Of a stretch of DNA of 64,000 nucleotides, positions 28,197 to 36,789 are shown piece after piece. The notes under the pieces were generated by a model. That model was not told the DNA's origin. It did no database searches and saw only the letters and a list, made by a program, of their open reading frames with translations. Source of the DNA: Alkalihalobacillus sp. BA299. GTDB lineage: Bacteria > Bacillota > Bacilli > Bacillales > Bacillaceae_F. The stretch covers positions 1 to 64,000 of the forward strand of contig NZ_JAFLJM010000002.1 of assembly GCF_017745675.1 (NCBI RefSeq), in the 5' to 3' direction. A program made the translations under genes and the position numbers. How positions within the stretch are numbered: position 1 is the stretch's first letter; each line of letters opens with the position of its first letter.

Positions 28197-28976
28197 TTAT
28201 CCTACTCTACTTAAACCATACATTTCAGGAAATGATTGGAGTTTATATATTTCCTTAATACGTAATGGCAATGGTGGATGGGATGAAAGAACGTGACTTA
28301 ACCACAAAAAGAAGCCTGTTTCTTTACTAGCAGTATTCAAGTATTCTTCAATATGGACATCTTTAGCTAACCGTTTTCCTACAGCTAAAATAGCCAATGC
28401 ATTAATGGATGCTTGCGAGTCCTTCGTATATGCCGTCGCAACTCTATCACAAGTATATTCACAAGCTCTTGAGTAGGCATTTCCTAAAAACGGAACCCAA
28501 AGAGCTGGAAGGATCAGTATGTTCTTTGATATATGCTTTCTTTTTAGATGAGCTAGTTCATGTGCAATTACAAAATCAAGCTCATTCGTATTTCCCTCTT
28601 CTACAATCTCTACAATATCAGAATATAAAACAACAAAATTCCGGCCAAAAAACCGAGTAGCAAAAGCATTTAAGATCCCGTCAGATTGAACAATATAGAT
28701 TTCAGGAAAATCAGTTAGCTCCATGTCTAAACCTATTTCTCTAGCTCTTTTATAAATCTCAGGAAATTGCTTCTCTGTAAGCCTGACTCCATTATTTCTA
28801 ATATGCCCTATAGAAATTCCATGTAAAAAGAATGTTATTAATACACCAATTAAAATATAAACAATACCTATAATAGATATGATTAGGGCTAAATATGTAG
28901 AAATACTTATTAATAAACAAAGGATATAGTATGATTTTTCGTTATCATGTATTAAACGCGGATTCATAACTGTCAC
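28197..28976 (-). CDS. M48-family membrane zinc metalloprotease
   Basis: A 259-residue HtpX/Ste24-like protease. Two membrane segments are near the N-terminus (YILCLLISISTYLALIISIIGIVYILIGVLITFFL). The zinc motif HELAH is in FVIAHELAHLKRKH near residue 140, and the third ligand region is CEYTCDRVA, 35 residues on. The start is a GTG with GGAG six bases before it. It follows the TM2-protein gene by only three bases, so translation is probably coupled. The substrate is unknown; family members degrade damaged membrane proteins. Confidence 0.88.
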   Translation of the reverse strand: MTVMNPRLIHDNEKSYYILCLLISISTYLALIISIIGIVYILIGVLITFFLHGISIGHIRNNGVRLTEKQFPEIYKRAREIGLDMELTDFPEIYIVQSDGILNAFATRFFGRNFVVLYSDIVEIVEEGNTNELDFVIAHELAHLKRKHISKNILILPALWVPFLGNAYSRACEYTCDRVATAYTKDSQASINALAILAVGKRLAKDVHIEEYLNTASKETGFFLWLSHVLSSHPPLPLRIKEIYKLQSFPEMYGLSRVG

Positions 28977-28979
28977 TCT

Positions 28980-29312
28980 CTACTCCTGCCCAGCTGCTAC
29001 TTCTCTTTTGTTTTCGCCCATTATTTTAATTTCATTAACGATTTGGTATTCAATCTCGCTGTTTTTCTTGTTGATCATTCCGTTGATTAGAAAAATATCG
29101 ATGAGTGCCCAAATACCTAATCCACCAAATGTTAATGTCATCGCAATAGCTGATCCTGTCTTACCTAAGTAATAACGATGACCTCCTAGCCCTCCTAAAA
29201 AGAACCATAAGATCCAAGTAGTTGCCGAAGACTTCTTACGGTTATCCATCTCTGAAGCTAGTAATTGAAGTTGATGCGAAGATAAACCTTGTTTTAACGC
29301 CACATTATTCAT
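28980..29312 (-). CDS. TM2-domain membrane protein
   Basis: A 110-residue protein with the TM2 fold: two membrane helices joined by the short GGLGGHRYYLGKTG turn (TWILWFFLGGLGGHRYYLG, AIAMTLTFGGLGIWALIDIFLI). I use the ATG at 29312 (MNNVALKQG), which has GGAGG nine bases before it; the longer frame lacks one. The C-terminus is a soluble charged tail. It is paired with the M48 protease gene. The role of TM2 proteins in bacteria is not established. Confidence 0.85.
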   Translation of the reverse strand: MNNVALKQGLSSHQLQLLASEMDNRKKSSATTWILWFFLGGLGGHRYYLGKTGSAIAMTLTFGGLGIWALIDIFLINGMINKKNSEIEYQIVNEIKIMGENKREVAAGQE

Positions 29313-29459
29313 AATAGTACCTCCAAATATTTGTAATTTCTTGTTCATTATAAAGTAAACAATACAATGGTACTAGTATTTTTTGTTTATAATATCAAAA
29401 TTTGTAGATTTTAAGAAAATTTTAACTAAACCTTAACAATACCACTACTATATTCATGT

Positions 29460-29530
29460 TGACCGAAGCGACCTCGAGCCGATGACACCTGAAGCTAGAC
29501 ATCCTCGAAATCTATACTTTCATATTCTAC
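29460..29530. repeat. GC-rich interspersed repeat, copy 4
   Basis: GACCGAAGCGACCTCGAGCC and the following bases match copies 1 and 2. From 29490 it matches the end of copy 3. It lies just past the terminator of the M23 hydrolase gene on the minus strand. Confidence 0.8.
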
Positions 29531-29534
29531 TAGC

Positions 29535-29575
29535 AAAAAAGTCACCACATGTGACATTACATGTGGTGACTTTTT
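29535..29575. terminator. Terminator of the ftsEX-M23 operon
   Basis: AAGTCACCACATGT and ACATGTGGTGACTT form a perfect 14-base stem around GACATT, with T runs on both strands. It lies 24 bases past the M23 gene. Confidence 0.9.
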
Positions 29576-29598
29576 CTGAGCTATTTGATCGTTAACAC

Positions 29599-30915
29599 TT
29601 ATTGAATATATTTCAATGGGTTGACTGAATTAGACTTTGCTCCATTCCACGGGCCTTCATGCACTTCAAAATGTAAATGAGGCCCTGTTGATGCACCAGT
29701 TGAACCCATACTACCAACTTGTTGACCGCGACTCACTCGCTGTCCATTTGAAACCGAAATGGCACTCATATGAGCATAAAGAGTTGTCAAGACTTGTCCA
29801 TTGACATTATGGGAGATCATCACTGTATTTCCATAACCATTCATATACCGAGCTGCGATAACCGTTCCGCCCTCAGCTGCATAAATGGGTGTACCTGTGC
29901 TGTTTGAAATATCGAGCCCATGGTGCATTTTTTTCACGCCAGTAATAGGATGAGTACGCCAACCGTACTGCTTTCCTGGAGATGAAGATCGACCACTTGC
30001 AGGTCGCATCAAGACGCCACTTCCACTTGAAGGTGCAGATTCAACCGAAGGTGAAGAATTACTTCTGCTCGGTTGTTCTTGTTGCTGCTGTTTTTGTTGC
30101 TCTAACTCTCGTTGTCTTTCTAGCTCTTTTTGTCGTTCGCGCTCTTTCCAAGCCTCAAGCTCTTGTTTTATTGCTTTTTCTTGCTGCGCTAATATTTGCT
30201 CTGCATCTTCAATTTCACCTAAATCAGCATGAAGCTCCTCACTTTGTGCAAGTAGCTTTTTCATAACTCGATCTTTTTCATTCTTTTGCTGCTCTAACGT
30301 TGCCATTAACTGTTCCAATTCGACAAGGTGATTTTCAAGCTTCACTAATTGTTCTTCAACTGCTGCTTTCTTTTCCTCTAGTAATCTATGATCCTCTAAA
30401 TGCGCTTCTAAAATACTATGATCCTGTTGCGCAATCATGGAAAGTGCACTTAAACGATCGAGGAAATCACCGAAGCTTTTTGAACCTAAAATCACTTCGA
30501 GGTAACTGACACTACCTCCATTTTGGTACATCGTCCGCGCACGTTCTTTTAAAAGCTCATCACGCTCATCAATTCGTTCTTCGATAATTACAAGCTCTTC
30601 TTTCAGCAGCTCTATTTCTTCACGGATTCCCTCAACTTCTGCTTTCTTTTGACTAATTTTTTTATCCGTTTCCGCTACGTCCATATCTAGTTTTCTAATT
30701 TCTGCTTCAGTCTGTTTCTGTTCTGATTCAACTTCCTTTAGTTCAGCTTCTTTCGCTTCAGCTTCCTCTTGCTTTTCTTGGCGTTCTTGTTGGATATCTG
30801 AAATTTTATTTTCTAACGTTGAATTCGCCCAAACAAAATTAGGTCCAAAGCATGTAAATACTGTGCTTGTCGCTAAAACAAACGCTAACAAGACTAACGT
30901 ACTTCTTCGCCTCAT
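29599..30915 (-). CDS. EnvC-like murein hydrolase (coiled coil + M23)
   Basis: A secreted protein of 438 residues. A signal peptide (RRRSTLVLLAFVLATSTVFTCFGPNFVWA) is followed by a long coiled coil (about 30-260, rich in E, K and Q), a Q-rich and Ser/Pro linker, and a C-terminal LytM/M23 domain. The zinc and catalytic motifs are present: HHGLDIS, YAHMS and GPHLHFEVHEG. The enzyme is thus probably active, unlike E. coli EnvC. I place the start at ATG 30915 with GGAGG nine bases upstream. It lies 41 bases after ftsX, and FtsEX probably activates it, as it does CwlO in B. subtilis. Confidence 0.9.
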   Translation of the reverse strand: MRRRSTLVLLAFVLATSTVFTCFGPNFVWANSTLENKISDIQQERQEKQEEAEAKEAELKEVESEQKQTEAEIRKLDMDVAETDKKISQKKAEVEGIREEIELLKEELVIIEERIDERDELLKERARTMYQNGGSVSYLEVILGSKSFGDFLDRLSALSMIAQQDHSILEAHLEDHRLLEEKKAAVEEQLVKLENHLVELEQLMATLEQQKNEKDRVMKKLLAQSEELHADLGEIEDAEQILAQQEKAIKQELEAWKERERQKELERQRELEQQKQQQQEQPSRSNSSPSVESAPSSGSGVLMRPASGRSSSPGKQYGWRTHPITGVKKMHHGLDISNSTGTPIYAAEGGTVIAARYMNGYGNTVMISHNVNGQVLTTLYAHMSAISVSNGQRVSRGQQVGSMGSTGASTGPHLHFEVHEGPWNGAKSNSVNPLKYIQ

Positions 30916-30956
30916 CCAAAAGTTCCTCCTCGCCCTTCTTTCGTTCCTAGATTTCA

Positions 30957-31850
30957 TTACGCTTTTAAAAATTTCCGTACGCTCATCATACTTCCCCAAA
31001 CACCAATAAACGCACCGATCACAAGAAGAATACCTGCCACTTGATAGATTGCTGGGAACACTGGGACAAGTTCAAAAAACATCACTTCTAATCTAGAACT
31101 CATAATCTCATAAAAATAAGAGTATCCAACAATGATAAGAACAATCGGTACTAATGCTCCAAATACGCCGATAAACAGGCCTTCGACGAAGAATGGCCAA
31201 CGTATAAATCCATTGGTTGCTCCTACTAATCTCATAATCTTAATTTCTGGCTTCCTGGTAACAATTGTCATCTTGATTGTATTGGAAATGAGGAACATTG
31301 CCGTAAACATCATACCAGCGACTAATACGAGCCCGAATGTTCGCATAAAATCAGTTACCGCAAAGAGTCGATCGACGACATCCTTTCCATAATTGACGGT
31401 TTCGACATGTGAAAGTTCTTCGATTTTAGTTGCTACCGTTTCTGTTAACTGTGGTGTTTCTGCACGTACAACAAATTTATCATTAAATGGATTTTCTGAA
31501 CGTAACCCTTCGAACACAGGTGCCATCTCATCCATACTATCTATAAACTGATCGAGTCCTTCATCACGATCGACAAACTCAATGCTTTCAACATATTGAA
31601 CACTTTCGATATCTTGCCTTAATGCATCCTGCTGCTCTTTAGTAGCCGTTAAATCAATATAAACGTGAATTTCAACATCATCTTCAACTGTTGAGGCGAG
31701 ATGGTTCATATTGAGAATCAATAGTAGAAAAATCCCAACTAAAAAAAGCATAATCGCTACTGCACTTATCGATGCAAAGGACATCCAGCCATTTCGGCCA
31801 AGATTTTTCATACCTTCTTTCCCGTGACGAGTAAGGGTTCTAAATTTCAT
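30957..31850 (-). CDS. ftsX: Cell-division ABC transporter permease FtsX
   Basis: A 297-residue membrane protein with four membrane segments. One is near residue 25-50 (MSFASISAVAIMLFLVGIFLLLILNM), followed by a large extracellular loop (about 55-165) that would contact the hydrolase. Three more lie in the C-terminal half with the FtsX/MacB domain (IKMTIVTRKPEIKIMRLVGATNGFIRWPF). The start overlaps the ftsE 3' end by 11 bases. Confidence 0.95.
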   Translation of the reverse strand: MKFRTLTRHGKEGMKNLGRNGWMSFASISAVAIMLFLVGIFLLLILNMNHLASTVEDDVEIHVYIDLTATKEQQDALRQDIESVQYVESIEFVDRDEGLDQFIDSMDEMAPVFEGLRSENPFNDKFVVRAETPQLTETVATKIEELSHVETVNYGKDVVDRLFAVTDFMRTFGLVLVAGMMFTAMFLISNTIKMTIVTRKPEIKIMRLVGATNGFIRWPFFVEGLFIGVFGALVPIVLIIVGYSYFYEIMSSRLEVMFFELVPVFPAIYQVAGILLVIGAFIGVWGSMMSVRKFLKA

Positions 31851-32526
31851 AGCCGTAATTCCCCCTTACTTCATCACGAACAACACGTCCACCCTCTATC
31901 GCAATTACACGCTTCTTAATCGTATTTACGATTTCTTTATTATGCGTAGCCATAACGATCGTCGTCCCTCGATTATTAATTTCTTCTAGGGTGTCCATAA
32001 TTTCCCATGCTGTGTCCGGATCCAGGTTACCCGTAGGCTCGTCCGCTATTAATACGCTCGGATTATTGACAATTGCCCGAGCGATGGCAACTCGCTGTTG
32101 TTCTCCACCGGATAATTCACTCGGGAGAAACCGTGCTTTATTTTTTAGTTTTACAATATCTAAAACTTTCATGACTTTTCTTTTAATGGTCGAAGGATTT
32201 TCTTCGATGACCTCTAGCGCAAATGCCACATTTTCATAAACTGATAGCTTTGGTAACAATTTGAAATCCTGAAAAACGACGCCAATGCTTCGGCGAACAA
32301 TCGGTACTTGTCGATTTTTTACCTTCGAAAGGTTTGTCCCATTAATGGAAATATCACCTTTTGTCGGTTTTTCTTCTCGGTACATCATTTTAATAAAAGT
32401 AGATTTCCCTGCACCGCTAGGTCCCACTACATAAACAAATTCGCCTTTGCCTATCGATATATCAATCCCATTAATGGCACTAACACCATTCGGATACGTC
32501 TTCCATACATCTTTCATATCTATCAA
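31840..32526 (-). CDS. ftsE: Cell-division ABC transporter ATPase FtsE
   Basis: An ABC ATPase of about 228 residues with Walker A GPSGAGKST, signature LSGGEQQRVAIARA, Walker B SVLIADEPTGNLD, and the switch H in MATHNKE. The start is uncertain: a TTG at 32526 gives the familiar MIDMKDVWKTYPNG and has AGGA ten bases upstream, while a GTG one codon earlier has better spacing. It is coupled to ftsX. Confidence 0.94.
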   Translation of the reverse strand: MIDMKDVWKTYPNGVSAINGIDISIGKGEFVYVVGPSGAGKSTFIKMMYREEKPTKGDISINGTNLSKVKNRQVPIVRRSIGVVFQDFKLLPKLSVYENVAFALEVIEENPSTIKRKVMKVLDIVKLKNKARFLPSELSGGEQQRVAIARAIVNNPSVLIADEPTGNLDPDTAWEIMDTLEEINNRGTTIVMATHNKEIVNTIKKRVIAIEGGRVVRDEVRGNYGYEI

Positions 32527-33081
32527 CACAATCACTTCCTACATCTAGTTGAGTTGCTCTTCCATTCATTTGATTATTAGAAACAGACGATTTTTCGCCA
32601 ATAATAGAGAAAATCGTTGTCTTTTCTTATCTTTACACCGTAATAAAAATTTACATTTCTAAAGTGAAATAAAAGTCAATCATGCATATGAAGGACTCTA
32701 CTCTCTGTTATTCTATGAGGATTGCTGTTGAACCATATTCGACAACCTCAATTTATGTCGTTTTTTCTTATCTAGTCCATTATAACACCATTACTTTTAC
32801 ATGGGGGTTGATTTTTATTACAATTTTATTTCAATGGATGGGAGATTGTGTAAATGTTTAAGGTTATTTCTATTAAATGAGGGAAGATGACTCCAGGTGA
32901 GTGTAAGTTAAAGAGGTTTTATCTTTTCTATTTCCTTGAACCTTGCATCGGCAGGGACCGTACATGCCGATGCATCAAGAAATAATCATTACTTTCATAT
33001 TTCGGAGTGAATAAACATTAAATTTCCGACCATACTAATCTACTATTTCCCATCATATTGTGAGGAAATGATGGACCTTTA
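32527..33081. other. Gap between ftsE and the iron island, with one perfect hairpin
   Basis: About 555 bases without a supported gene. TGCATCGGCA (32944-32953) and TGCCGATGCA (32965-32974) form a perfect 10-base stem, but no T run follows on either strand. A weaker AT-rich dyad lies at about 32585-32620 upstream of ftsE. The ftsE promoter must be here, but I cannot place it. This is the left junction of the inserted iron-uptake genes. Confidence 0.5.
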
Positions 33082-33843
33082 TCATTTTATTTTTGGACAT
33101 GTTGAACAGTATTTACCATTCGCCGCTACTTTGTAATAAAAACAGCATGTTTTGCGAATACGAACTGACTGGTCAGAAGTAGCAATCGTACATTTAGGGT
33201 TATTAAACTTTGCCAGTGGATTTTCAGTTTCTCCAAATAAGGAACCAGATGCGTCTTTAAGTAGATATTGATAATCATCATGAAGACGTGATTTCTGGTT
33301 TTCATCTGTTTCTCCACTAATTCGTTTCTCATACAGAGAATATACTCGAATAGCTGTATTTTCCCATAAAATAGACATAGGAACATTAGCTACATTAGAA
33401 ATCGACCGCCATATTTTTACAAGATGCTCATTAAAAACGGTTTTAATAATTTCATCACGCATTTCATTTCGATTCTTATTAGTTAGTTCTTTAACTTGAT
33501 AATCTTTTAAACTTATATATGATGACCAAGATTTATGATGGTTAGCCGATTCAATACAGCAGTTTCCAATTGATACATCCAACTTTTTATTGTACATCGT
33601 CATGGAATATAAGCTAGGAGCAACCGTTAAAAAGGCATACCTCTTTGAAAATTGTGATGCGGTAATCATCCTAGATGGTGATTGGAGTATTCTAGTTAAT
33701 GAATCCAAATATTTTATACACTTTTCTTCGTCCAATAAATCTATCGATGGAATAGAATGAAATTGGTCAATTGATTTATTTATTCTCATACTAAAATTTT
33801 TTTTTAAGTACTCTAGCTCTTCTTGTTTAAACGACGGCCACAT
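33082..33843 (-). CDS. FhuF-like ferric-siderophore reductase
   Basis: A 253-residue protein whose C-terminus carries the FhuF-type [2Fe-2S] motif: a Cys-Cys pair (KTCCFYYK), then CSTCPKIK, spaced CC-x10-C-x2-C. Such proteins reduce the iron in imported ferric siderophores to release it in the cytoplasm. The N-terminal 200 residues are only weakly conserved in this family, so the metal motif and the position after a siderophore ABC transporter carry the call. The ATG at 33843 (MWPSFKQEE) has AAAGGTG before it and overlaps the ATPase gene. Confidence 0.85.
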   Translation of the reverse strand: MWPSFKQEELEYLKKNFSMRINKSIDQFHSIPSIDLLDEEKCIKYLDSLTRILQSPSRMITASQFSKRYAFLTVAPSLYSMTMYNKKLDVSIGNCCIESANHHKSWSSYISLKDYQVKELTNKNRNEMRDEIIKTVFNEHLVKIWRSISNVANVPMSILWENTAIRVYSLYEKRISGETDENQKSRLHDDYQYLLKDASGSLFGETENPLAKFNNPKCTIATSDQSVRIRKTCCFYYKVAANGKYCSTCPKIK

Positions 33844-34648
33844 TATTTTTTTCACCTTTTACCTTTCTCCCTCTTCCATGTGGGATACATAATGGCGTAC
33901 CGAACAAAGGATCAACCGTTATAATGCATTCCATTCCAAAAACAGATTGAACCATTTTACAAGTTACAATTTCCTCTGGTTTTCCTTGAGCAAAGATGTT
34001 TTTATCGTGAACCGCTACAATATGATGAGCGTATCGGCAAGCCAAATTCAAATCATGAAGAACCATTACAATTGTTCGATTCTCCTTCTCATTTAAATCA
34101 AATAGTAAATCGAGTATCTCGATTTGGTGACTCATATCTAAATAAGTTGTCGGTTCATCCAAAAGCAAAGTTTCCGTTCCTTGGGCAAGAGTCATTGCAA
34201 TCCATACTCTTTGACGCTGTCCCCCAGACAAAAAGTCAACAGGGACATCTGCAAATTCTAACAAATTCGTAGACTTCAAGGCGATATTAACCATTCGTTC
34301 GTCTTCTTTAGACCATTGATTTAACCAAGTTTGATGAGGATACCTACCTTGCCTAACTAATTGATGAACAGTCAATCCTTCCGGTGCAGCAGGCCCCTGT
34401 GGAAGAATAGACATTCGTTTTGATATTTCTTTTGTTGGGACTTTAGCAACATCTTCTCCATCCAAAAGCACAGTGCCTGAACTAGACTTTAATAATCGTG
34501 CCATTGTTCGTAGAAGAGTAGATTTCCCGCAGCCGTTACTTCCAATTAAAACCGTTATTTTTCCCTTTGGAATTTTCAAATTCAAATTTTCTATTATGGG
34601 CTCAGTTCCATAGGATATTGTCAGTTCTTTTGCCTCCAAATCCCTCAC
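33827..34648 (-). CDS. Siderophore ABC transporter ATPase (FecE/FhuC type)
   Basis: A 273-residue ABC ATPase. Walker A GSNGCGKSTLL is near residue 35, the FecE-type GKVPTKEISKRMSILPQ region follows, the signature is LSGGQRQRVWIAM, and Walker B is TLLLDEPTTYLD. It is cytoplasmic and pairs with the two permeases upstream, starting 14 bases after the second. It overlaps the 5' end of the FhuF-like gene. Confidence 0.93.
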   Translation of the reverse strand: MRDLEAKELTISYGTEPIIENLNLKIPKGKITVLIGSNGCGKSTLLRTMARLLKSSSGTVLLDGEDVAKVPTKEISKRMSILPQGPAAPEGLTVHQLVRQGRYPHQTWLNQWSKEDERMVNIALKSTNLLEFADVPVDFLSGGQRQRVWIAMTLAQGTETLLLDEPTTYLDMSHQIEILDLLFDLNEKENRTIVMVLHDLNLACRYAHHIVAVHDKNIFAQGKPEEIVTCKMVQSVFGMECIITVDPLFGTPLCIPHGRGRKVKGEKNNVAVV

Positions 34649-34662
34649 ATTTTACCTCCTTA

Positions 34663-35706
34663 TCAAAATTGATTTCTATTCTTAAATAATAAATAAAGAA
34701 AGAAGGGTGCCCCTACGCCGGCAGTAAAAATTCCAGCAGGGATGTCCAGTGGATAAAAGCTTGTTCGAGCTAGCATATCAGCGATAAATACAAGTAGACT
34801 CCCAGTTAGCGCAGAAACGATAATTAAACTACCAAAAGGGCGACCAACTAACTTTCTAGCGATATGAGGTGCAATTAGACCTACAAAACCGATTGCTCCA
34901 GCTATAGACACAGCAACACAAGCTAACATTACACTAAATAGAAGTAATAAAAACCGGTTGCGTTGAACAGTAACGCCTAATCCAGCAGCAACATCATCAC
35001 CTAGCTCCTGTAAATTAAGACTTCGAGCTAAATAAAGTACAATTGGAACAACTATAAAAACGACTGGCACTATAATATTGAGGTCCGTCCATGACGCACC
35101 ATAAACACTACCTGTTAGCCAAATATAAGCTTTCCCAGCTGAAAAAAAAGGACTCATAACAAGCATTAATGTTGTTCCAGCACCCATTATGGCGGACATT
35201 CCAATCCCGATTAGTACAAGGCGAATCGGAGTAACACCCTTTTTCCAAGATAATAGATAAATTATTAGAGAAACAATAATAGCACCTGTAACCGCAGCAA
35301 GTGGCAATAATTTAATACTTACTATTCCTCCTAGAAACGTTATAAAAGCGACAGCTGCGACCGATGCACCACCTGTAATTCCGATAATATCTGGCGAAGC
35401 AAGCGGATTCCGAATAATCCCTTGTAAAATCACACCTGATATACCTAAAGCAGCACCAACAAATAAAGAAACAAGCACCCTTGGTAATCTTAATGTTTGG
35501 ATAATATAATCATATTCACCAGAACCACTTCCTATAATAGTTCTAATGACTTCTACGGGAGAGATGACTGTATTACCTAAACTCGTACCTATTACCCCAG
35601 ATAGGATTACTAAAAGAGAAAGAAAAATAATGACTATCACTGACTTGGTTTCAACCTGTACAGAAATGAATTCATTTTTATCACGAAAAGTTATATGTTT
35701 ACTCAT
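34663..35706 (-). CDS. Siderophore ABC transporter permease (FecCD family)
   Basis: A 347-residue membrane protein with about ten segments. FecCD-family blocks are RLPRVLVSLFVGAALGISGVILQGIIRNPLASPDIIGITGGA near the N-terminus and GFVGLIAPHIARKLVG near residue 270. It forms a heterodimer with the product of the neighbouring permease gene, which its start overlaps by four bases. Confidence 0.93.
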   Translation of the reverse strand: MSKHITFRDKNEFISVQVETKSVIVIIFLSLLVILSGVIGTSLGNTVISPVEVIRTIIGSGSGEYDYIIQTLRLPRVLVSLFVGAALGISGVILQGIIRNPLASPDIIGITGGASVAAVAFITFLGGIVSIKLLPLAAVTGAIIVSLIIYLLSWKKGVTPIRLVLIGIGMSAIMGAGTTLMLVMSPFFSAGKAYIWLTGSVYGASWTDLNIIVPVVFIVVPIVLYLARSLNLQELGDDVAAGLGVTVQRNRFLLLLFSVMLACVAVSIAGAIGFVGLIAPHIARKLVGRPFGSLIIVSALTGSLLVFIADMLARTSFYPLDIPAGIFTAGVGAPFFLYLLFKNRNQF

Positions 35707-36710
35707 ATTTTTGTCACCCCTTTACGGGCAATGTACACAAAAAAGGGGCCTCCAATAAAAGCCGTCATAACACCGATTGGTATCTCTTGTGGCATAATAA
35801 CCAATCTAGCGACTACATCCGCAGACAATAATAAAACAGCTCCTAACATTGCAGAATAGGGTAGAATCCAACGATAGTCGTTCCCAACAAATGCACGCGC
35901 TATGTGTGGAATTACTAGACCAATAAAACCAACAGCACCAACGACAGCGACTGAGCTACCAGCTAACAAAACAACAATAATACCCATCATACATTTCACT
36001 AAAACAATATTTTGTCCCAACCCTTTTGCAATATCATCGCCAGTTGTGAATAGATTAATTACTCTCCCCATAAACATAGACACGATCCCAGCTACGATAA
36101 TAAAAGGTAACACAGGAATCAACATTTCAAGTGTGCGGCCACTAACTGAACCCGCTAACCAGAACAATACATCTTGCATACCCGTTTCATTTAATACCAA
36201 AATTGCTTGTGTCATGGAAGCAAAAAGAGCGGTTATTGCCGTACCGGCTAATACAATTTTTATTGGAGTCAATCCATCTCTACCAATGGAACCTAAAAAA
36301 TAAACAATAATAGCAGATAGAGCCGCTCCTAAAAAGCCAAACCACATTAAATGAATTAATGATGAGATCGAAAAAAAGATAACTGCTAACACAATAAAAA
36401 ATAAAGCACCCGCATTCACTCCAAAAATACTAGGAGATGCCAAAGGGTTTCTTGTTAAGGCTTGCATTAACGCCCCTGCAATCGCTAAGCTTGCCCCCAC
36501 AACTGTTGCAATAACAGCACGAGGTAACCGTTCGGTATGAATAATCATATGCTCAATTGAGCTTGTTTCATAATATAAAAAGGCTTCAAATACGCTCTCT
36601 ATTGTAATAGCCGTTCTACCAAAAACAATGCTTGAAATAAACGAGCAGATAAAAAAGAGTAATATAAAAAATAAACCTGATACTTTCATTTTGTTATTCG
36701 AAAAAAACAT
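35703..36710 (-). CDS. Siderophore ABC transporter permease (FecCD family)
   Basis: A 335-residue membrane protein. Its key blocks are RLPRAVIATVVGASLAIAGALMQALTRNPLASPSIFG and GFIGLVIPHIARAFVG near residue 255. It is the first of the two permeases. It is separated from the binding-protein gene by a 79-base gap that holds a hairpin, and overlaps the second permease by four bases. Confidence 0.93.
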   Translation of the reverse strand: MFFSNNKMKVSGLFFILLFFICSFISSIVFGRTAITIESVFEAFLYYETSSIEHMIIHTERLPRAVIATVVGASLAIAGALMQALTRNPLASPSIFGVNAGALFFIVLAVIFFSISSLIHLMWFGFLGAALSAIIVYFLGSIGRDGLTPIKIVLAGTAITALFASMTQAILVLNETGMQDVLFWLAGSVSGRTLEMLIPVLPFIIVAGIVSMFMGRVINLFTTGDDIAKGLGQNIVLVKCMMGIIVVLLAGSSVAVVGAVGFIGLVIPHIARAFVGNDYRWILPYSAMLGAVLLLSADVVARLVIMPQEIPIGVMTAFIGGPFFVYIARKGVTKI

Positions 36711-36734
36711 ATTCTCACTCTTTCATGAAATGAT

Positions 36735-36787
36735 AGATAAAGAGAGAGGATGATAAAATGAAACTTCAACATCCACTCTCGCTATCT
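36735..36787 (-). terminator. Hairpin between binding-protein and permease genes
   Basis: An 18-base stem with three mismatches is formed on the minus strand by AGATAGCGAGAGTGGATG and its partner, right after the binding-protein stop. No T run follows, so it is more likely a 3'-stabilising or partly terminating structure that allows more binding protein than permease. Confidence 0.55.
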
Positions 36788-36789
36788 AA

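Noticed and set aside
32944..32974. Perfect 10-base hairpin as terminator of the iron operon
   Set aside because: No T run follows on either strand, and it lies over 100 bases past the stop. Kept only as an unexplained inverted repeat.
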